NCBI RefSeq assembly: GCF_026000375.1
Contig: NZ_AP026708.1
Location: 1,614,501 to 1,678,500 of the forward strand
Reading direction: 5' to 3'
DNA: 64,000 nt
DNA from: Pseudodesulfovibrio portus
GTDB taxonomy: Bacteria; Desulfobacterota; Desulfovibrionia; Desulfovibrionales; Desulfovibrionaceae
Part shown: one piece after another, positions 1 through 8,385 of the stretch
How the letters are laid out: each line of letters starts with the position of its first letter
Position numbering within the stretch: the first letter of the stretch is position 1
The notes under the pieces: generated by a model
The model's input: the letters and a program-made list of their open reading frames with translations, nothing else
What the model was told of the DNA's origin: nothing
The model's database searches: none
Position numbers and translations under genes: made by a program

Positions 1-917
1 CCCAGGTATTCGGGCAGCAGGTCCTTGTTCTGCTTTTCGATGAGCACGCGGCGGACGTACAGGTCCAACCCCCGGTTCTCCCGGCCCAGGCCGAACGGGT
101 CGTCGCCGGACTTGGGAATGAACATCAGGGCGTTGAACTGGACCGGCGCGTCAACGGACGTGTGCAGGGTGTCGAACGGGTCCTCGGCGTCGAACGTCAG
201 GAACTTGTAGAACTCGGCGTACTGATCGGATGTGATCTGGAACTTGGGCTCGCGCCACAGGGCCTGGATGGTGTTGACGCGCTCCTCACCCACGAAGATG
301 GGGAAATTGATGAAATTGGAGTGCTTGTTGATGATCTGCTTGAGGTGCGCCTCGTTGGTGAACCGGTCGGCCAGATCCTTCTTGAGGTGGACCACGATCT
401 CGGTGCCGCGCGGTCGGTCCTCGTCCAGTTCCTGGAGCTTGTAGTCGGTCTTGCCGTCAGACGTCCAGGCGATGGGGGCGGCCCCTTCCTCGGCGGATCG
501 GGTGGTCACGGTCACCTCGTCGGCCACCATGTACACGGAATAGAAGCCCACGCCGAACCGGCCGATCAGGGAGTCGAGGGACTCCTTGCCCTCCTCGGCC
601 AGCCGGGTCAGCTCGGCGGTGCCGGAGTGGGCGATGGTGCCGATGTTTCGCATCAGCTCGTCGCGGGTCATGCCGATGCCGGTGTCGGTGATGGTCAGGG
701 TCCCGGCGTCCTTGTCGACGGTGATGCGGATTTCCTGGGTCACGCCGTCGTCCTCGCCCTCGCTCTGGGACTTGAAGCGGACCTTCTCCAGGGCGTCGGA
801 CGCGTTGGAGACGAGCTCGCGCAGGAAGATTTCCTTGTTGGTGTACAGCGAGTGGACCAGAATATCGAGCAACTGGCTGACTTCGGCCTTGAATTTGTGG
901 CTGGTTTTTCTGCCCAT
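1..917 (-). CDS. htpG: HtpG (Hsp90) chaperone, C-terminal part off the window
   Basis: Cytosolic ATP-dependent chaperone of the Hsp90 family. About 305 N-terminal codons are visible; the gene runs off the left edge, so the rest of the middle domain and the dimerisation domain are missing from view. The GHKL ATPase fold is clear: the helix with NASDALEKVRF, the DTGIGM motif and the lid/loop motif GRFGVGFYS are all intact, and the middle domain begins around residue 225. The start ATG at 917 follows a GGAGGTAG ribosome site. It lies 112 nt downstream of a MerR-like regulator on the same strand, with a 14-bp hairpin in between, so co-transcription is uncertain. Confidence 0.97.
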   Translation of the reverse strand, partial: MGRKTSHKFKAEVSQLLDILVHSLYTNKEIFLRELVSNASDALEKVRFKSQSEGEDDGVTQEIRITVDKDAGTLTITDTGIGMTRDELMRNIGTIAHSGTAELTRLAEEGKESLDSLIGRFGVGFYSVYMVADEVTVTTRSAEEGAAPIAWTSDGKTDYKLQELDEDRPRGTEIVVHLKKDLADRFTNEAHLKQIINKHSNFINFPIFVGEERVNTIQALWREPKFQITSDQYAEFYKFLTFDAEDPFDTLHTSVDAPVQFNALMFIPKSGDDPFGLGRENRGLDLYVRRVLIEKQNKDLLPEYL

Positions 918-950
918 GTTAACTACCTCCGGAATCGAATGATATACGTG

Positions 951-981
951 CCCGCCGGTCGAGCGGCGCTCGACCGGCGGG
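951..981 (-). terminator. Perfect 14-bp hairpin between the MerR-like gene and htpG
   Basis: Positions 951-964 and 968-981 form a perfect GC-rich inverted repeat with a 3-nt loop. There is no T-run after it on the minus strand, so it could be a weak terminator, an htpG leader hairpin or a processing site. A smaller inverted repeat (TAGTCCC at 1012-1018 with GGGACTA at 1026-1032) overlaps the stop codon of the upstream regulator. Confidence 0.5.
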
Positions 982-1029
982 ACTATGGTTAGGAGAGTGT
1001 GTTCGGGTGGTTAGTCCCCGGAACAGGGA

Positions 1030-1638
1030 CTAGGTAGATACTGATTTGATCTTGTCAAGGAGGTACTTTTCCATTTCGCGGCGGTCCTTCCTCAGCCGGA
1101 CCATCTCCGCTTCCATGACCGCCAGCTTCTGCTTGAGTTCCTTGTTCTCGCTCTTGAGGGCCTCGGTCTCCTCCATGGCGGCCGTGATGCGCCCGGCCGC
1201 GTCCTCAAGCCCCTGGCGCACGTCGGAAATATCCGCGCCTCCCGCGTTTTGGGAGTCGAGCACGGAGCGGATGCCGTCGCCCACGGACTTGGCGATCTCC
1301 ATGCCGATGGCCGCGGCCATCTTCATGACCGGCTCCATGGACGGGCCGTTCACGGCCATGGCCGCCGGGACGCCGACGGATTCGGGCATGGCGTCGGCCT
1401 GCAGGGGGTAGGAATGGGCCAGCTGGTCCATGACGTCGCGGGCCGTGTGCCCTTCCTTGAGCAATTTGGAGATGGTGGCAAAAACCTCAACGGCTTCGGG
1501 CCGAAACCGCTTCTGGCGACCGCGCCCCACCGAGGGCAGGTGCTGGGCGAACCGGTTCTTCCAGTAATGCACCGTGGACTCGGGCAGATCCAGTTCGCGG
1601 GCGATCTCAGCCACGGAAAGCACTTTTTTGCCGGTCAT
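1030..1638 (-). CDS. MerR-like helix-turn-helix regulator with C-terminal coiled coil
   Basis: Probable DNA-binding regulator of 202 residues. Residues 1-70 form a MerR-type winged helix (VAEIARELDLPESTVHYW, followed by the basic GRGRQKRF wing and a helix with LLKEGHTARDVMDQL). The middle is Ala/Met-rich, and the last ~60 residues are a strongly charged coiled coil (LKSENKELKQKLAVMEAEM). An in-frame start 15 nt upstream exists, but the GAGGAG ribosome site at 1645-1650 sits correctly only for the ATG at 1638. The gene precedes htpG on the same strand. Its target and signal are unknown; the coiled coil suggests oligomerisation rather than small-ligand sensing. Confidence 0.8.
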   Translation of the reverse strand: MTGKKVLSVAEIARELDLPESTVHYWKNRFAQHLPSVGRGRQKRFRPEAVEVFATISKLLKEGHTARDVMDQLAHSYPLQADAMPESVGVPAAMAVNGPSMEPVMKMAAAIGMEIAKSVGDGIRSVLDSQNAGGADISDVRQGLEDAAGRITAAMEETEALKSENKELKQKLAVMEAEMVRLRKDRREMEKYLLDKIKSVST

Positions 1639-1936
1639 TGCACACTCCTCCACTGCTTGTAGACCTTGTTGTTCTTCATTGGAGTACAGAAAAAACCGGC
1701 TTATCTCAAGAAAAAATAAACTTTATCCTATTTATTTTTAAGATTTTTTTCTGAAACACCCAATTTTCGACATGGTTGTGGTTGAAATTCTTGAATTTTT
1801 CTAGACTTTTGGTAGAGAAAACGATCGACAGCCTTCGGAACGGTGGCCCGGCATTGAAAAAGCCCATTTGCGCTCCGCCCGATATCCATTTATCGTCACG
1901 CAACAAAACGCGACCACAGCAAGGAAACCACAGCGC
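1639..1936. other. AT-rich divergent intergenic region
   Basis: 298 bp between the divergent MerR-like and DoxX-like genes. Positions 1690-1810 are very AT-rich (runs of A and T) compared with the GC-rich genes on both sides. It presumably holds both promoters, but I could not assign clear -35/-10 pairs. No gene or RNA seen. Confidence 0.5.
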
Positions 1937-2413
1937 ATGAAACCTCTCCTGTCCGGCAGCCCGGCCTATTTCATCCTCAGGCTCATCCTGGGCGGCCTGT
2001 TCCTCTATGCGGGCATCCTCAAGCTCTCGGACCCGGAAGGCTTCGCCATGACCATCAACCTGTACGGGCTGGTCACATGGCGCATGTCCACCCTTCTGGC
2101 CTACGCCATCCCGACCGTTGAGGTCATCACCGGCCTGGGGCTGATCCTCGACCTGCGCGGGGCTCTTGCGGCCGTTGTCGTACAGTTGTTGGGGTTCATG
2201 TGCATCTTGCTCTACGCCCTGTACATCGGGCTGGACGCGGATTGCGGTTGCTTCGGCACGCCACGGGCCACGGACAACGATCCGACGGGCCCGCTCCAGG
2301 CCTTCCTGCGCGACGGGGCCATGCTCATCGGCTGCGCCGCCATCTACTGGCAGCGCCGCTTGGGCGGGCATATCCCGCGCCCGCTCCCCCTGCCCTTCTC
2401 CAAACTGCGATAG
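1937..2413 (+). CDS. DoxX/MauE-family integral membrane protein
   Basis: A 158-residue protein with four predicted membrane helices (about 10-30, 50-70, 75-98 and 115-135). The DCGCFG motif after helix 3 is typical of the MauE/DoxX group, whose members are often linked to periplasmic thiol-disulfide chemistry or sulfur metabolism. The two closely spaced cysteines may be redox-active; this is inferred from the family, not shown. The start ATG at 1937 is chosen because it begins the first hydrophobic helix and has AAGGA upstream; a longer frame from 1868 would add a polar extension. It is followed by the MerR/CMD pair but separated from it by that pair's own promoter. Confidence 0.75.
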   Translation: MKPLLSGSPAYFILRLILGGLFLYAGILKLSDPEGFAMTINLYGLVTWRMSTLLAYAIPTVEVITGLGLILDLRGALAAVVVQLLGFMCILLYALYIGLDADCGCFGTPRATDNDPTGPLQAFLRDGAMLIGCAAIYWQRRLGGHIPRPLPLPFSKLR

Positions 2414-2453
2414 ACTGCGAACCCGGGCCCTGGAAACCGAATGGGATTTCCCC

Positions 2454-2484
2454 TTGACTTAGAGTTTACTCGAACTTGTACCCT
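2454..2484 (+). promoter_or_regulatory. MerR-type promoter with 19-bp spacer and operator dyad
   Basis: TTGACT at 2454-2459 is followed after exactly 19 bp by TACCCT at 2479-2484. The overlong spacer carries the dyad GAGT-TT-ACTC (2462-2471). Long spacers of this kind are the hallmark of promoters untwisted by MerR-family activators. The sequence resembles the CTTGACTTAGAGT-type operators of the NmlR/AdhR subgroup. It lies 24 bp upstream of the merR gene, implying autoregulation. Confidence 0.8.
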
Positions 2485-2507
2485 GGCTTCAGGAGTGAAG
2501 AAAGCGC

Positions 2508-2873
2508 ATGACAATCAGCGACACGGCCAAACGACTCGGACTCAGCCCGCACACCCTGCGGTACTATGAAAAGATCGGCCTGATCCGCGACGTGGAGCGG
2601 GCCTCGGGGCGGCGCGTCTACACCGACCGCGACCTGATCTGGCTGGAATTCGTGCTGCGCCTCAAGGCGACCGGCATGGGGCTTGCCCGGATTAAACGGT
2701 ACGCCGACCTGCGCTACGAGGGCGACGAGACCGTCCCGGAGCGAAAGGCCATGCTGCTTTCCCACAGGCAGGACCTCGAGTCGGCCATCGCCCGGCTCAA
2801 GTCCAATCTGGTCGCCCTCGACCACAAGATCGAACTGTATGAAGCCATGGAGAAAGAGCATGACGCGTTATGA
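2508..2873 (+). CDS. MerR-family transcriptional regulator (NmlR/AdhR-like)
   Basis: A 121-residue MerR regulator. The N-terminal winged helix is complete (TAKRLGLSPHTLRYYEKIGLI, then the GRRVYTDRDL wing), followed by the dimerisation helix ending near residue 115. There is no C-terminal ligand domain and no conserved metal-binding Cys pair, as in the short aldehyde/thiol-stress subgroup. It overlaps the following CMD gene by 14 nt and has a MerR-type 19-bp-spacer promoter just upstream. AdhR in Bacillus subtilis is likewise encoded near a carboxymuconolactone-decarboxylase-like gene, so a reactive-aldehyde signal is a reasonable guess. Confidence 0.9.
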   Translation: MTISDTAKRLGLSPHTLRYYEKIGLIRDVERASGRRVYTDRDLIWLEFVLRLKATGMGLARIKRYADLRYEGDETVPERKAMLLSHRQDLESAIARLKSNLVALDHKIELYEAMEKEHDAL

Positions 2874-3225
2874 AAGAGGAATGAAGAAGCTTGAGGAAAT
2901 CGACGGACAGGCAGGGCAGGCAGTGGTGGACGGCCTCCGGGACATCGCCCCGGATTTCGCCCATTACCTGATCGAGTTCCCCTTCGGAGACATCTACTCG
3001 CGCCCCGGACTGGACCTCGAATCGCGGGAGATAGCCACCATCGCGGCCCTGACCGCCATGGGCACGGCTGCCCCGCAACTCAAGGTGCACATCGCCGCCG
3101 GGCTCAACGTGGGCCTGACCCGCGAACAGATCACCGAGACCATCATGCAGATGGCCGTGTACGCCGGGTTCCCGGCCGCCCTGAACGGGTTGTTCGCCGC
3201 CCGCGAGGTGTTCGCGGCCCATTAG
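2860..3225 (+). CDS. Carboxymuconolactone decarboxylase (CMD) family protein
   Basis: A 121-residue all-helical CMD-family protein. The core motif is AALTAMGTAAPQLKVHIAAG, followed by GLTREQITETIMQMAVYAGFPAAL. The AhpD-type CxxC is absent, so it belongs to the decarboxylase-like rather than the peroxidase-like branch; the real substrate is unknown. The start ATG at 2860 lies inside the end of the merR gene (14-nt overlap, AGAAAGAG site), so translation is probably coupled. A longer frame from 2683 would overlap merR almost fully and is rejected. A strong hairpin follows the stop. Confidence 0.88.
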   Translation: MTRYERGMKKLEEIDGQAGQAVVDGLRDIAPDFAHYLIEFPFGDIYSRPGLDLESREIATIAALTAMGTAAPQLKVHIAAGLNVGLTREQITETIMQMAVYAGFPAALNGLFAAREVFAAH

Positions 3226-3243
3226 CCCCCGCAACCGCCAAAG

Positions 3244-3266
3244 GGCCCCCGGACGATCCGGGGGCC
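3244..3266. terminator. Hairpin between convergent genes
   Basis: Perfect 10-bp stem (GGCCCCCGGA at 3244-3253, its complement at 3257-3266) with a 3-nt loop, between the CMD gene and the convergent lipoprotein gene. No long T-run follows on either strand. Confidence 0.7.
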
Positions 3267-3292
3267 TTCGGAGGTAAGGCTCGGCGGCCGGT

Positions 3293-3745
3293 CTACTGGA
3301 CCAGCTGCCAGGAGCCGTCGGGCTGTCTGTAGGCGCGGGCGTATATGGTCTCGGTGGACCCGTCGGCCATGCGCGCCTTGAGCGTCACGTCGCGCTCGAC
3401 GCGGCCGTTGTCGTACTGGCGAGGCGGCTGGGGCACGGCCTCGTAGTGGGTGCGGGTGTCGGGGTTGACCCATTGGGTCTGGCGGCCGGAGGGAGTGGTT
3501 TCCAGGGTATCGACCACCCGGCTCTGGTCGTAGGCGTCCATCTTGTCCATCTCGTTGCCGGCGATGTACCCCACCAGCAATCCGGTTCCCGCGCCGATGG
3601 CCGCGCCGGACACCTTGTTCTTGAAGGTCAGGGCGCCTACGGTGGCACCGGCCAGGGAGCCGAGCAGGGCTCCGTTCTGGGCCCGGTTGGCAGTACAGCC
3701 GGTCAGCAGGGCTATCATCAGTGCAAATGCTATGACGGTTCTCAT
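3293..3745 (-). CDS. Glycine-zipper lipoprotein, paralogue of 61636-62088
   Basis: A 150-residue lipoprotein. The signal peptide ends in the lipobox LLTGC. A glycine-zipper segment follows (GALLGSLAGATVGALTF ... GAAIGAGTGLLVGYIAGNE, about residues 24-65), as in Rick_17kDa/OmpA-like surface antigens. The C-terminal half has a small beta-rich domain ending GSWQLVQ. Start ATG 3745 follows GGAGGATGG; an upstream in-frame start would add 13 residues before the signal peptide. A clear paralogue of the same length is encoded 58 kb away. Likely an outer-membrane-anchored protein; function unknown. Confidence 0.88.
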   Translation of the reverse strand: MRTVIAFALMIALLTGCTANRAQNGALLGSLAGATVGALTFKNKVSGAAIGAGTGLLVGYIAGNEMDKMDAYDQSRVVDTLETTPSGRQTQWVNPDTRTHYEAVPQPPRQYDNGRVERDVTLKARMADGSTETIYARAYRQPDGSWQLVQ

Positions 3746-3923
3746 GATTCCATCCTCCTTGAGCCTCTCGGCGCTCGTGTTCATGCAAGGGCATGAGCAA
3801 TGGCCGTGCCTAAGAATAAGAGTCCGGAATCATTTATTTTCTTGAAGAGAAGGCCGGGGTGGGCGAGTGCAAATTGCGCACGGGATGCAAGAATGGTCCG
3901 CCCCGAACCGGGAACCGGGGAGG

Positions 3924-6410
3924 CTACTCCGCGCCTTCTTCCCGACAGCGTCGACTGGCCCGTGCCACATTCTCCCGGGCGTCTCCGTCACTCCCGCCGC
4001 CACGCAGCATGAGCAGTTGCAGGGCTTCATCGGTGGGCAGGGGACGGTGGAAATAGAACCCCTGGACGCATTCGCACTCCAGGTCGATGAGGGAACAGAG
4101 CTGTCCCGGTTCCTCGACGCCTTCGGCCACCACGTCGAGATCCAGGGAGTGGGCCAGGGCGATGACCGCCTTGACGATCTCCATGTTCTCCGGGTCGGTC
4201 TTCATGCGCGAGATGAAGGCGCGATCGACCTTGAGGGTGTCCACGGGCAGCTGCTGGAGCTGGGACAGGGAGGAATACCCCTTGCCGAAGTCGTCGATGG
4301 AGAACCGCACGCCCTCCTTGCGCAGCCGCTTGAGGATGCGGATGGCGGATTCCGGGTTTTCCATGATGGTGGACTCGGTGATCTCCAGCTTGAGACTGGA
4401 CGGGTCCAGGTCGAATTCGGCAAGCGCCCTGAGGACTATCTTGTCCAGTTCCGAGCGGATGAACTGCTTGGAGGAAAGATTGACCGACACGGATACGTCC
4501 TTGGCCTTGTCCGTCCTGGTCCGCCAGTCGGCCAGGGTCCGTAGCGACTCGTAGAGCACCCACTCGCCAAGGGGGATGATCAGGCCGGACTCCTCGGCCA
4601 GGGGAATGAATTCAGACGGCGGGATGGCCCCCCTGTCCGGGTGGTCCCACCGGGCCAGCGCCTCGAAGCCGATGACGTCGTGGCCGCTGATGTCCATGAT
4701 GGGTTGGAAGGCCACGTGGAATTCCCCGCTTTCGAGCCCGCGGCGCATGTCGTTTTCCAGGGTGAGCTGGTCCACGGCGGTCTCCAGCATCCGCTCGGTG
4801 AAGACCTTGAACCGGTTGCGGCCCGCTTCCTTGGCCCGATGCATGGCGATGTTGGCGTGCTGGAGCACGTCGCCGGGCCGGATGTTGGGAATGGGGCTGA
4901 GCACGAGCCCGAAACTGGCCGTGGTCTGCACCTGGTTCTCCTGGAACAGGAACGGCTCGGATAAACGCTGACGGACGCGCTTGACGATGCGGATGGCCTC
5001 GCCCGGGCTGGACAGCTCGTCCAGAAGCAGGACGAACTCGTCGCCGCCGAAACGGGCCACCGTGTCCAGGCCGCGCATCTCGGCCGTCAGCCGGATGGCG
5101 GTCTCGGTCAGCACCATGTCCCCGAAGCGGTGGCCCAGGGAATCGTTGATGACCTTGAAGCGGTCCAGATCGAGGAACACCACGGCGAAATAATAGCTGC
5201 CCCGGCGGCTGGCCCGGCGCATGGCCTGGTTGATGCGGTCCAGGCACAGGGTGCGGTTGGCCAGGTTGGTCAGCGGATCGTGCAGGGCCTGATGGCGAAG
5301 CTGCTCCTCCATGAGCTTGTTGTCCGTGATGTCCCTGAAGCTGAACCGCACACCCAGCGGCTTGTTGTTGATGCCGGAGACGGACCGTCCCACCACGCCG
5401 ATCCAGCGGGTTTTGTTGTCGGCGGTCGTGATCCGGAAATCCAGGGAATCGCCATGCTCGTTGTTGGCCGACAGCAGATAGGCATCCCATGCGCCCCGGT
5501 CATCCTCAAGGATGATGGAGCGCACCAATTCCGGCTCCTCGAAAAATCGTTCGGGGGGATACCCGGTGATCCGCTCGCAGGCAGGGGAACAATAGATTAT
5601 GGAACCGTCGAGCCCGATCCAGGCCTCCCACCCGTAGGCGAAGTCGGCGATGGTCCGATACCGCTCCTCGCTCTCCTGAAGGACGCGCACCAGCCGCTCC
5701 CGCTGGCTCTGGATGAGCGCCCTCTTCTGCTCGCCCATGGCAGATTGCCGCAGGATATAGACGGAAAGGGAAGCGATGATGAACAGGATGCCCAACAGGA
5801 TCAAGGCGGCGCGATTCCGAAAGACCGCTATCTCCTGTTCGACGTCGGCCACATACAGCCCGGTGCCGACGATCCAGCCCCACTGCGGGAACACGTGCAC
5901 GTAGGACAGCTTCGCCTCCACCCGTTCGGGATCGTCGTTCCACTGCCAGTAGTAGCGGACGAAGCCCGCGTGCCCCTCCTTGGCGACGCGCACGAATTCC
6001 GAGAAAACCCGGGTTCCTTCCCGGTCCCGGAATTCGGTCATGTTCCTGCCGATCAGATCGCGCCGGTAGGGATGCATGATCATGACGGCGCGTTCATCGG
6101 TGACCCAGAAATAGTCCTTGCTCTCCGGCCCGTAGCGCATGGATCGGACGAACTCCCGCGCCAGCTTCTTGGCGTATTCTTCCGTCACTTCACCTTGTTG
6201 GGACAGGGCGTAAAAATGCTCGAGGGCGCTGATGACCGACCCGGTCAACTCGATGGAAATCCTTTTCTTGGACTCCATGAGCTCGCGTTCAATGGTGGGG
6301 AGCATGTACATGAAGATGGACCCGGCAAAAAGCAGGAGCATCAGCGCGGAGGGCAGGAGTACCCTAAACGGCGTGAACTTAAGTAAGGTCTTCAGATTAT
6401 CCAGGGTCAT
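3924..6410 (-). CDS. Cache-PAS-GGDEF-EAL cyclic-di-GMP signalling protein
   Basis: An 828-residue inner-membrane sensor. Helix 1 (about 15-36) and helix 2 (about 202-222) bracket a periplasmic single-Cache domain (KDYFWVTD, WGWIVGTGLYVADVE). A PAS domain follows (about 245-365), then GGDEF (about 370-540) with intact GGDEF and an upstream RGLD matching the inhibitory RxxD site, then EAL (about 550-805). The EAL catalytic set is intact: EAL, EITES, DDFGKG, KVDRAFI, EGVE. It may therefore make or, more likely, break down c-di-GMP according to a periplasmic ligand. A monocistronic layout is likely. No convincing ribosome site precedes the ATG. Confidence 0.93.
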   Translation of the reverse strand: MTLDNLKTLLKFTPFRVLLPSALMLLLFAGSIFMYMLPTIERELMESKKRISIELTGSVISALEHFYALSQQGEVTEEYAKKLAREFVRSMRYGPESKDYFWVTDERAVMIMHPYRRDLIGRNMTEFRDREGTRVFSEFVRVAKEGHAGFVRYYWQWNDDPERVEAKLSYVHVFPQWGWIVGTGLYVADVEQEIAVFRNRAALILLGILFIIASLSVYILRQSAMGEQKRALIQSQRERLVRVLQESEERYRTIADFAYGWEAWIGLDGSIIYCSPACERITGYPPERFFEEPELVRSIILEDDRGAWDAYLLSANNEHGDSLDFRITTADNKTRWIGVVGRSVSGINNKPLGVRFSFRDITDNKLMEEQLRHQALHDPLTNLANRTLCLDRINQAMRRASRRGSYYFAVVFLDLDRFKVINDSLGHRFGDMVLTETAIRLTAEMRGLDTVARFGGDEFVLLLDELSSPGEAIRIVKRVRQRLSEPFLFQENQVQTTASFGLVLSPIPNIRPGDVLQHANIAMHRAKEAGRNRFKVFTERMLETAVDQLTLENDMRRGLESGEFHVAFQPIMDISGHDVIGFEALARWDHPDRGAIPPSEFIPLAEESGLIIPLGEWVLYESLRTLADWRTRTDKAKDVSVSVNLSSKQFIRSELDKIVLRALAEFDLDPSSLKLEITESTIMENPESAIRILKRLRKEGVRFSIDDFGKGYSSLSQLQQLPVDTLKVDRAFISRMKTDPENMEIVKAVIALAHSLDLDVVAEGVEEPGQLCSLIDLECECVQGFYFHRPLPTDEALQLLMLRGGGSDGDARENVARASRRCREEGAE

Positions 6411-6521
6411 GGCGTACTACCGGTTGAACAACGAACAGTGTGCCGCATTCCACCATACCCATAGCGCGAAATCACAATAAAGGGAAAGGGGATTAGATCG
6501 GGTGCCGTGACGGGGTCTTCG

Positions 6522-7310
6522 TCAGGCCGCAAGTTCATCCTCGCGCTTGACGATCACCCTGTTCCTGCCGGAGTTCTTGGCCCCGGCCAGGGCCGCCTGG
6601 AGGCGCTGCATGAGGGAGTCCACGGAATCTTCCCGACCGGCCTGAGCCACCCCGAGGGAAATGGTCATGCGAATCTTTCCGCCGAAGATCTTGTGGCTCA
6701 CGACCTGGCGGAGCTTTTCCGCGACGATGGCCGCCTTGTCCACATCCGTATGCGGGGCCAGGATGACGAATTTGCCGCCGCGCCAGCGGAAGAGATAATC
6801 GTTGTTCCTGAGCATCCCTTCCACATAGCTGGACAGATTGCACAAGAACTTGTCGCCCGCCTTGTACCCGTGGGTCTCGTTGATGGTGCGGTAGTCGTCC
6901 ACGTCGAAAATGATGCCGGACAGGTCGTTGCCGTAGCGGCGCACGTTGTTCAGCTCCCGTGCCGCCACCTCTTCGAACTTGATCCGGTTGAACGTCTTGG
7001 TCATGGCGTCGTACACCACCAGCCGCTCCAGCTGATCGGCCATGGCGGTGAGGGCGAGGCTGTCCCTGTCCAGGATGGACACGAACCGCTTGAATACCAG
7101 CAACGCCTGGGCGGCCAGGATGAAGAAACCGGCCACCATGGTCAGGTAGAAGAGCCGCAGCAGGGACTCCGGGTTTTCTGGCGGGGTGGCGATCAGGGTG
7201 TAGACGATGCCGAAGTTGACGCACAACAACACACACAGGGCGACGATGCTCAGGACGTAGAAGGCCTTGTAGCGCAGCTTGAGCTTGGTGGCGGTGCGGT
7301 GGCTGGTCAT
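6522..7310 (-). CDS. Membrane protein with degenerate GGDEF domain
   Basis: A 262-residue protein with two N-terminal membrane helices (about 18-40 and 55-77) and a C-terminal GGDEF-fold domain (about 100-255). The catalytic signature reads RGGKF instead of GGDEF: the acidic metal ligand and the glutamate are lost, so diguanylate cyclase activity is unlikely. The fold otherwise looks conserved (YDAMTKTFNR, IIFDVDDYRTINETHG). It could be a c-di-GMP receptor or a scaffold. The ATG at 7310 is preferred over an upstream TTG at 7346, which would overlap the preceding gene. It lies 16 nt after a secreted-protein gene, so the two are probably one operon. Confidence 0.85.
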   Translation of the reverse strand: MTSHRTATKLKLRYKAFYVLSIVALCVLLCVNFGIVYTLIATPPENPESLLRLFYLTMVAGFFILAAQALLVFKRFVSILDRDSLALTAMADQLERLVVYDAMTKTFNRIKFEEVAARELNNVRRYGNDLSGIIFDVDDYRTINETHGYKAGDKFLCNLSSYVEGMLRNNDYLFRWRGGKFVILAPHTDVDKAAIVAEKLRQVVSHKIFGGKIRMTISLGVAQAGREDSVDSLMQRLQAALAGAKNSGRNRVIVKREDELAA

Positions 7311-7326
7311 GGCATGATCCGGGCGG

Positions 7327-7782
7327 CTACTTGAGCCCGCCTTCAAAGGTGTAATACAGGCTGCCGGTGTCGTGCTCGTTGTCGTAATTGAGCTCTATGG
7401 AAAAGTCCGGCCACATCCAGCCGTAGCGAAACCCGATGCCCCGGCCCGGCCCGTATGCCTGGATGAGCATGTCCTTGAGCAGGAACTGGTTCACCCTGCC
7501 CTTGAAGGCGACGCCGACGCGGTAGAGCTTGTCCTTGCGAAAGTAATAGGCCACGGACTGCAGGTCGGCCTTGTCCAGCTTCATGGGCTCGTTTTTCTTG
7601 AAATAGGTATCCTTGTACCCCTTCTCCTGCACAGGCATGAGGTCCGGGACGTCGGCCAGGGAGACGCCCCACTCGAGCCCGCGGAAACTCATCGGGTGCG
7701 GCGTGGACACGAAGTCGGCGGCGCCGGAAACGGCCGGCATGGCCAGGGCTATAAGCAATATCAGAACGCGTACGGTTTGCAT
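7327..7782 (-). CDS. Small secreted protein of unknown function
   Basis: A 151-residue protein with a classical Sec signal peptide (hydrophobic residues 5-17, cleavage probably after AVSGAA), giving a ~130-residue periplasmic or extracellular domain rich in aromatic residues (FRYGWMWPDF, GSLYYTFEGG). I do not recognise the family; the segment FRGLEWGVSLADVP resembles the opening of several small secreted Desulfovibrio proteins. It sits directly upstream of the degenerate-GGDEF gene on the same strand (16-nt gap). Confidence 0.75.
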   Translation of the reverse strand: MQTVRVLILLIALAMPAVSGAADFVSTPHPMSFRGLEWGVSLADVPDLMPVQEKGYKDTYFKKNEPMKLDKADLQSVAYYFRKDKLYRVGVAFKGRVNQFLLKDMLIQAYGPGRGIGFRYGWMWPDFSIELNYDNEHDTGSLYYTFEGGLK

Positions 7783-7953
7783 GGCAATACTATCTCACTT
7801 GATATGGAAGCGACCGGATAACCTATTGTACGGACTCTGGAAGCAAAATCAAGACAGGAAGTGAACACCCGCCCCCGGCAAAAAAACGGCCCCAGAGGTG
7901 AAAATTTGCACACGCATTGTCAGCGGACGCCCCCCTATGATAAGCGAGGCCCC

Positions 7954-8373
7954 ATGAGACACGCACGAATGCAAACCCTTGCCGGACTGGCCCTTGCCGC
8001 CATGGTCCTGTTCACGAGCCTCGGCTGCACGCCTTCCGACGAAGACCGGCTGTCCGCCCTCGAGGCCGAAGTCGCCGCCCTCAAGGAACGCAGCCTCGCC
8101 AGCCGCGAAGAGCTGGCCCAGGTGCGCAAGAACCTGGAAGCCATCCAGGACCTGCTCAAGCTCGACCGGGATCGCGCCCGGCTTGAACAGGACGAAAACA
8201 CCGCTCCGCCGTCCGACGAAGAACTGGACGCCAAGGCCAAGTCCTTTGTGGACAAGAACCTGGACAGGCTCATGGAAGTGACCAAGAAGCTCCTGGACAA
8301 GATGGAGAAGGAGCTGGACGAACAGCTCGAAAAGATGAATGAACCGACCCCGCCCCAAGGGGACGAAATCTAA
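7954..8373 (+). CDS. Coiled-coil lipoprotein
   Basis: A 139-residue lipoprotein: the signal peptide with lipobox TSLGC is followed by two charged heptad-rich segments (about 30-65 and 85-125; KLLDKMEKELDEQLEKM) joined by a Pro-containing linker. It is acidic and mostly helical. Start ATG 7954 has GCGAGG upstream; ATG 7969 is also possible. It is the first gene of a tight cluster: 12 nt to the next lipoprotein, then 2 nt to a nitroreductase. The coiled-coil, Lpp-like build suggests a structural envelope role; no specific family recognised. Confidence 0.78.
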   Translation: MRHARMQTLAGLALAAMVLFTSLGCTPSDEDRLSALEAEVAALKERSLASREELAQVRKNLEAIQDLLKLDRDRARLEQDENTAPPSDEELDAKAKSFVDKNLDRLMEVTKKLLDKMEKELDEQLEKMNEPTPPQGDEI

Positions 8374-8385
8374 CGGAGACGTTGA

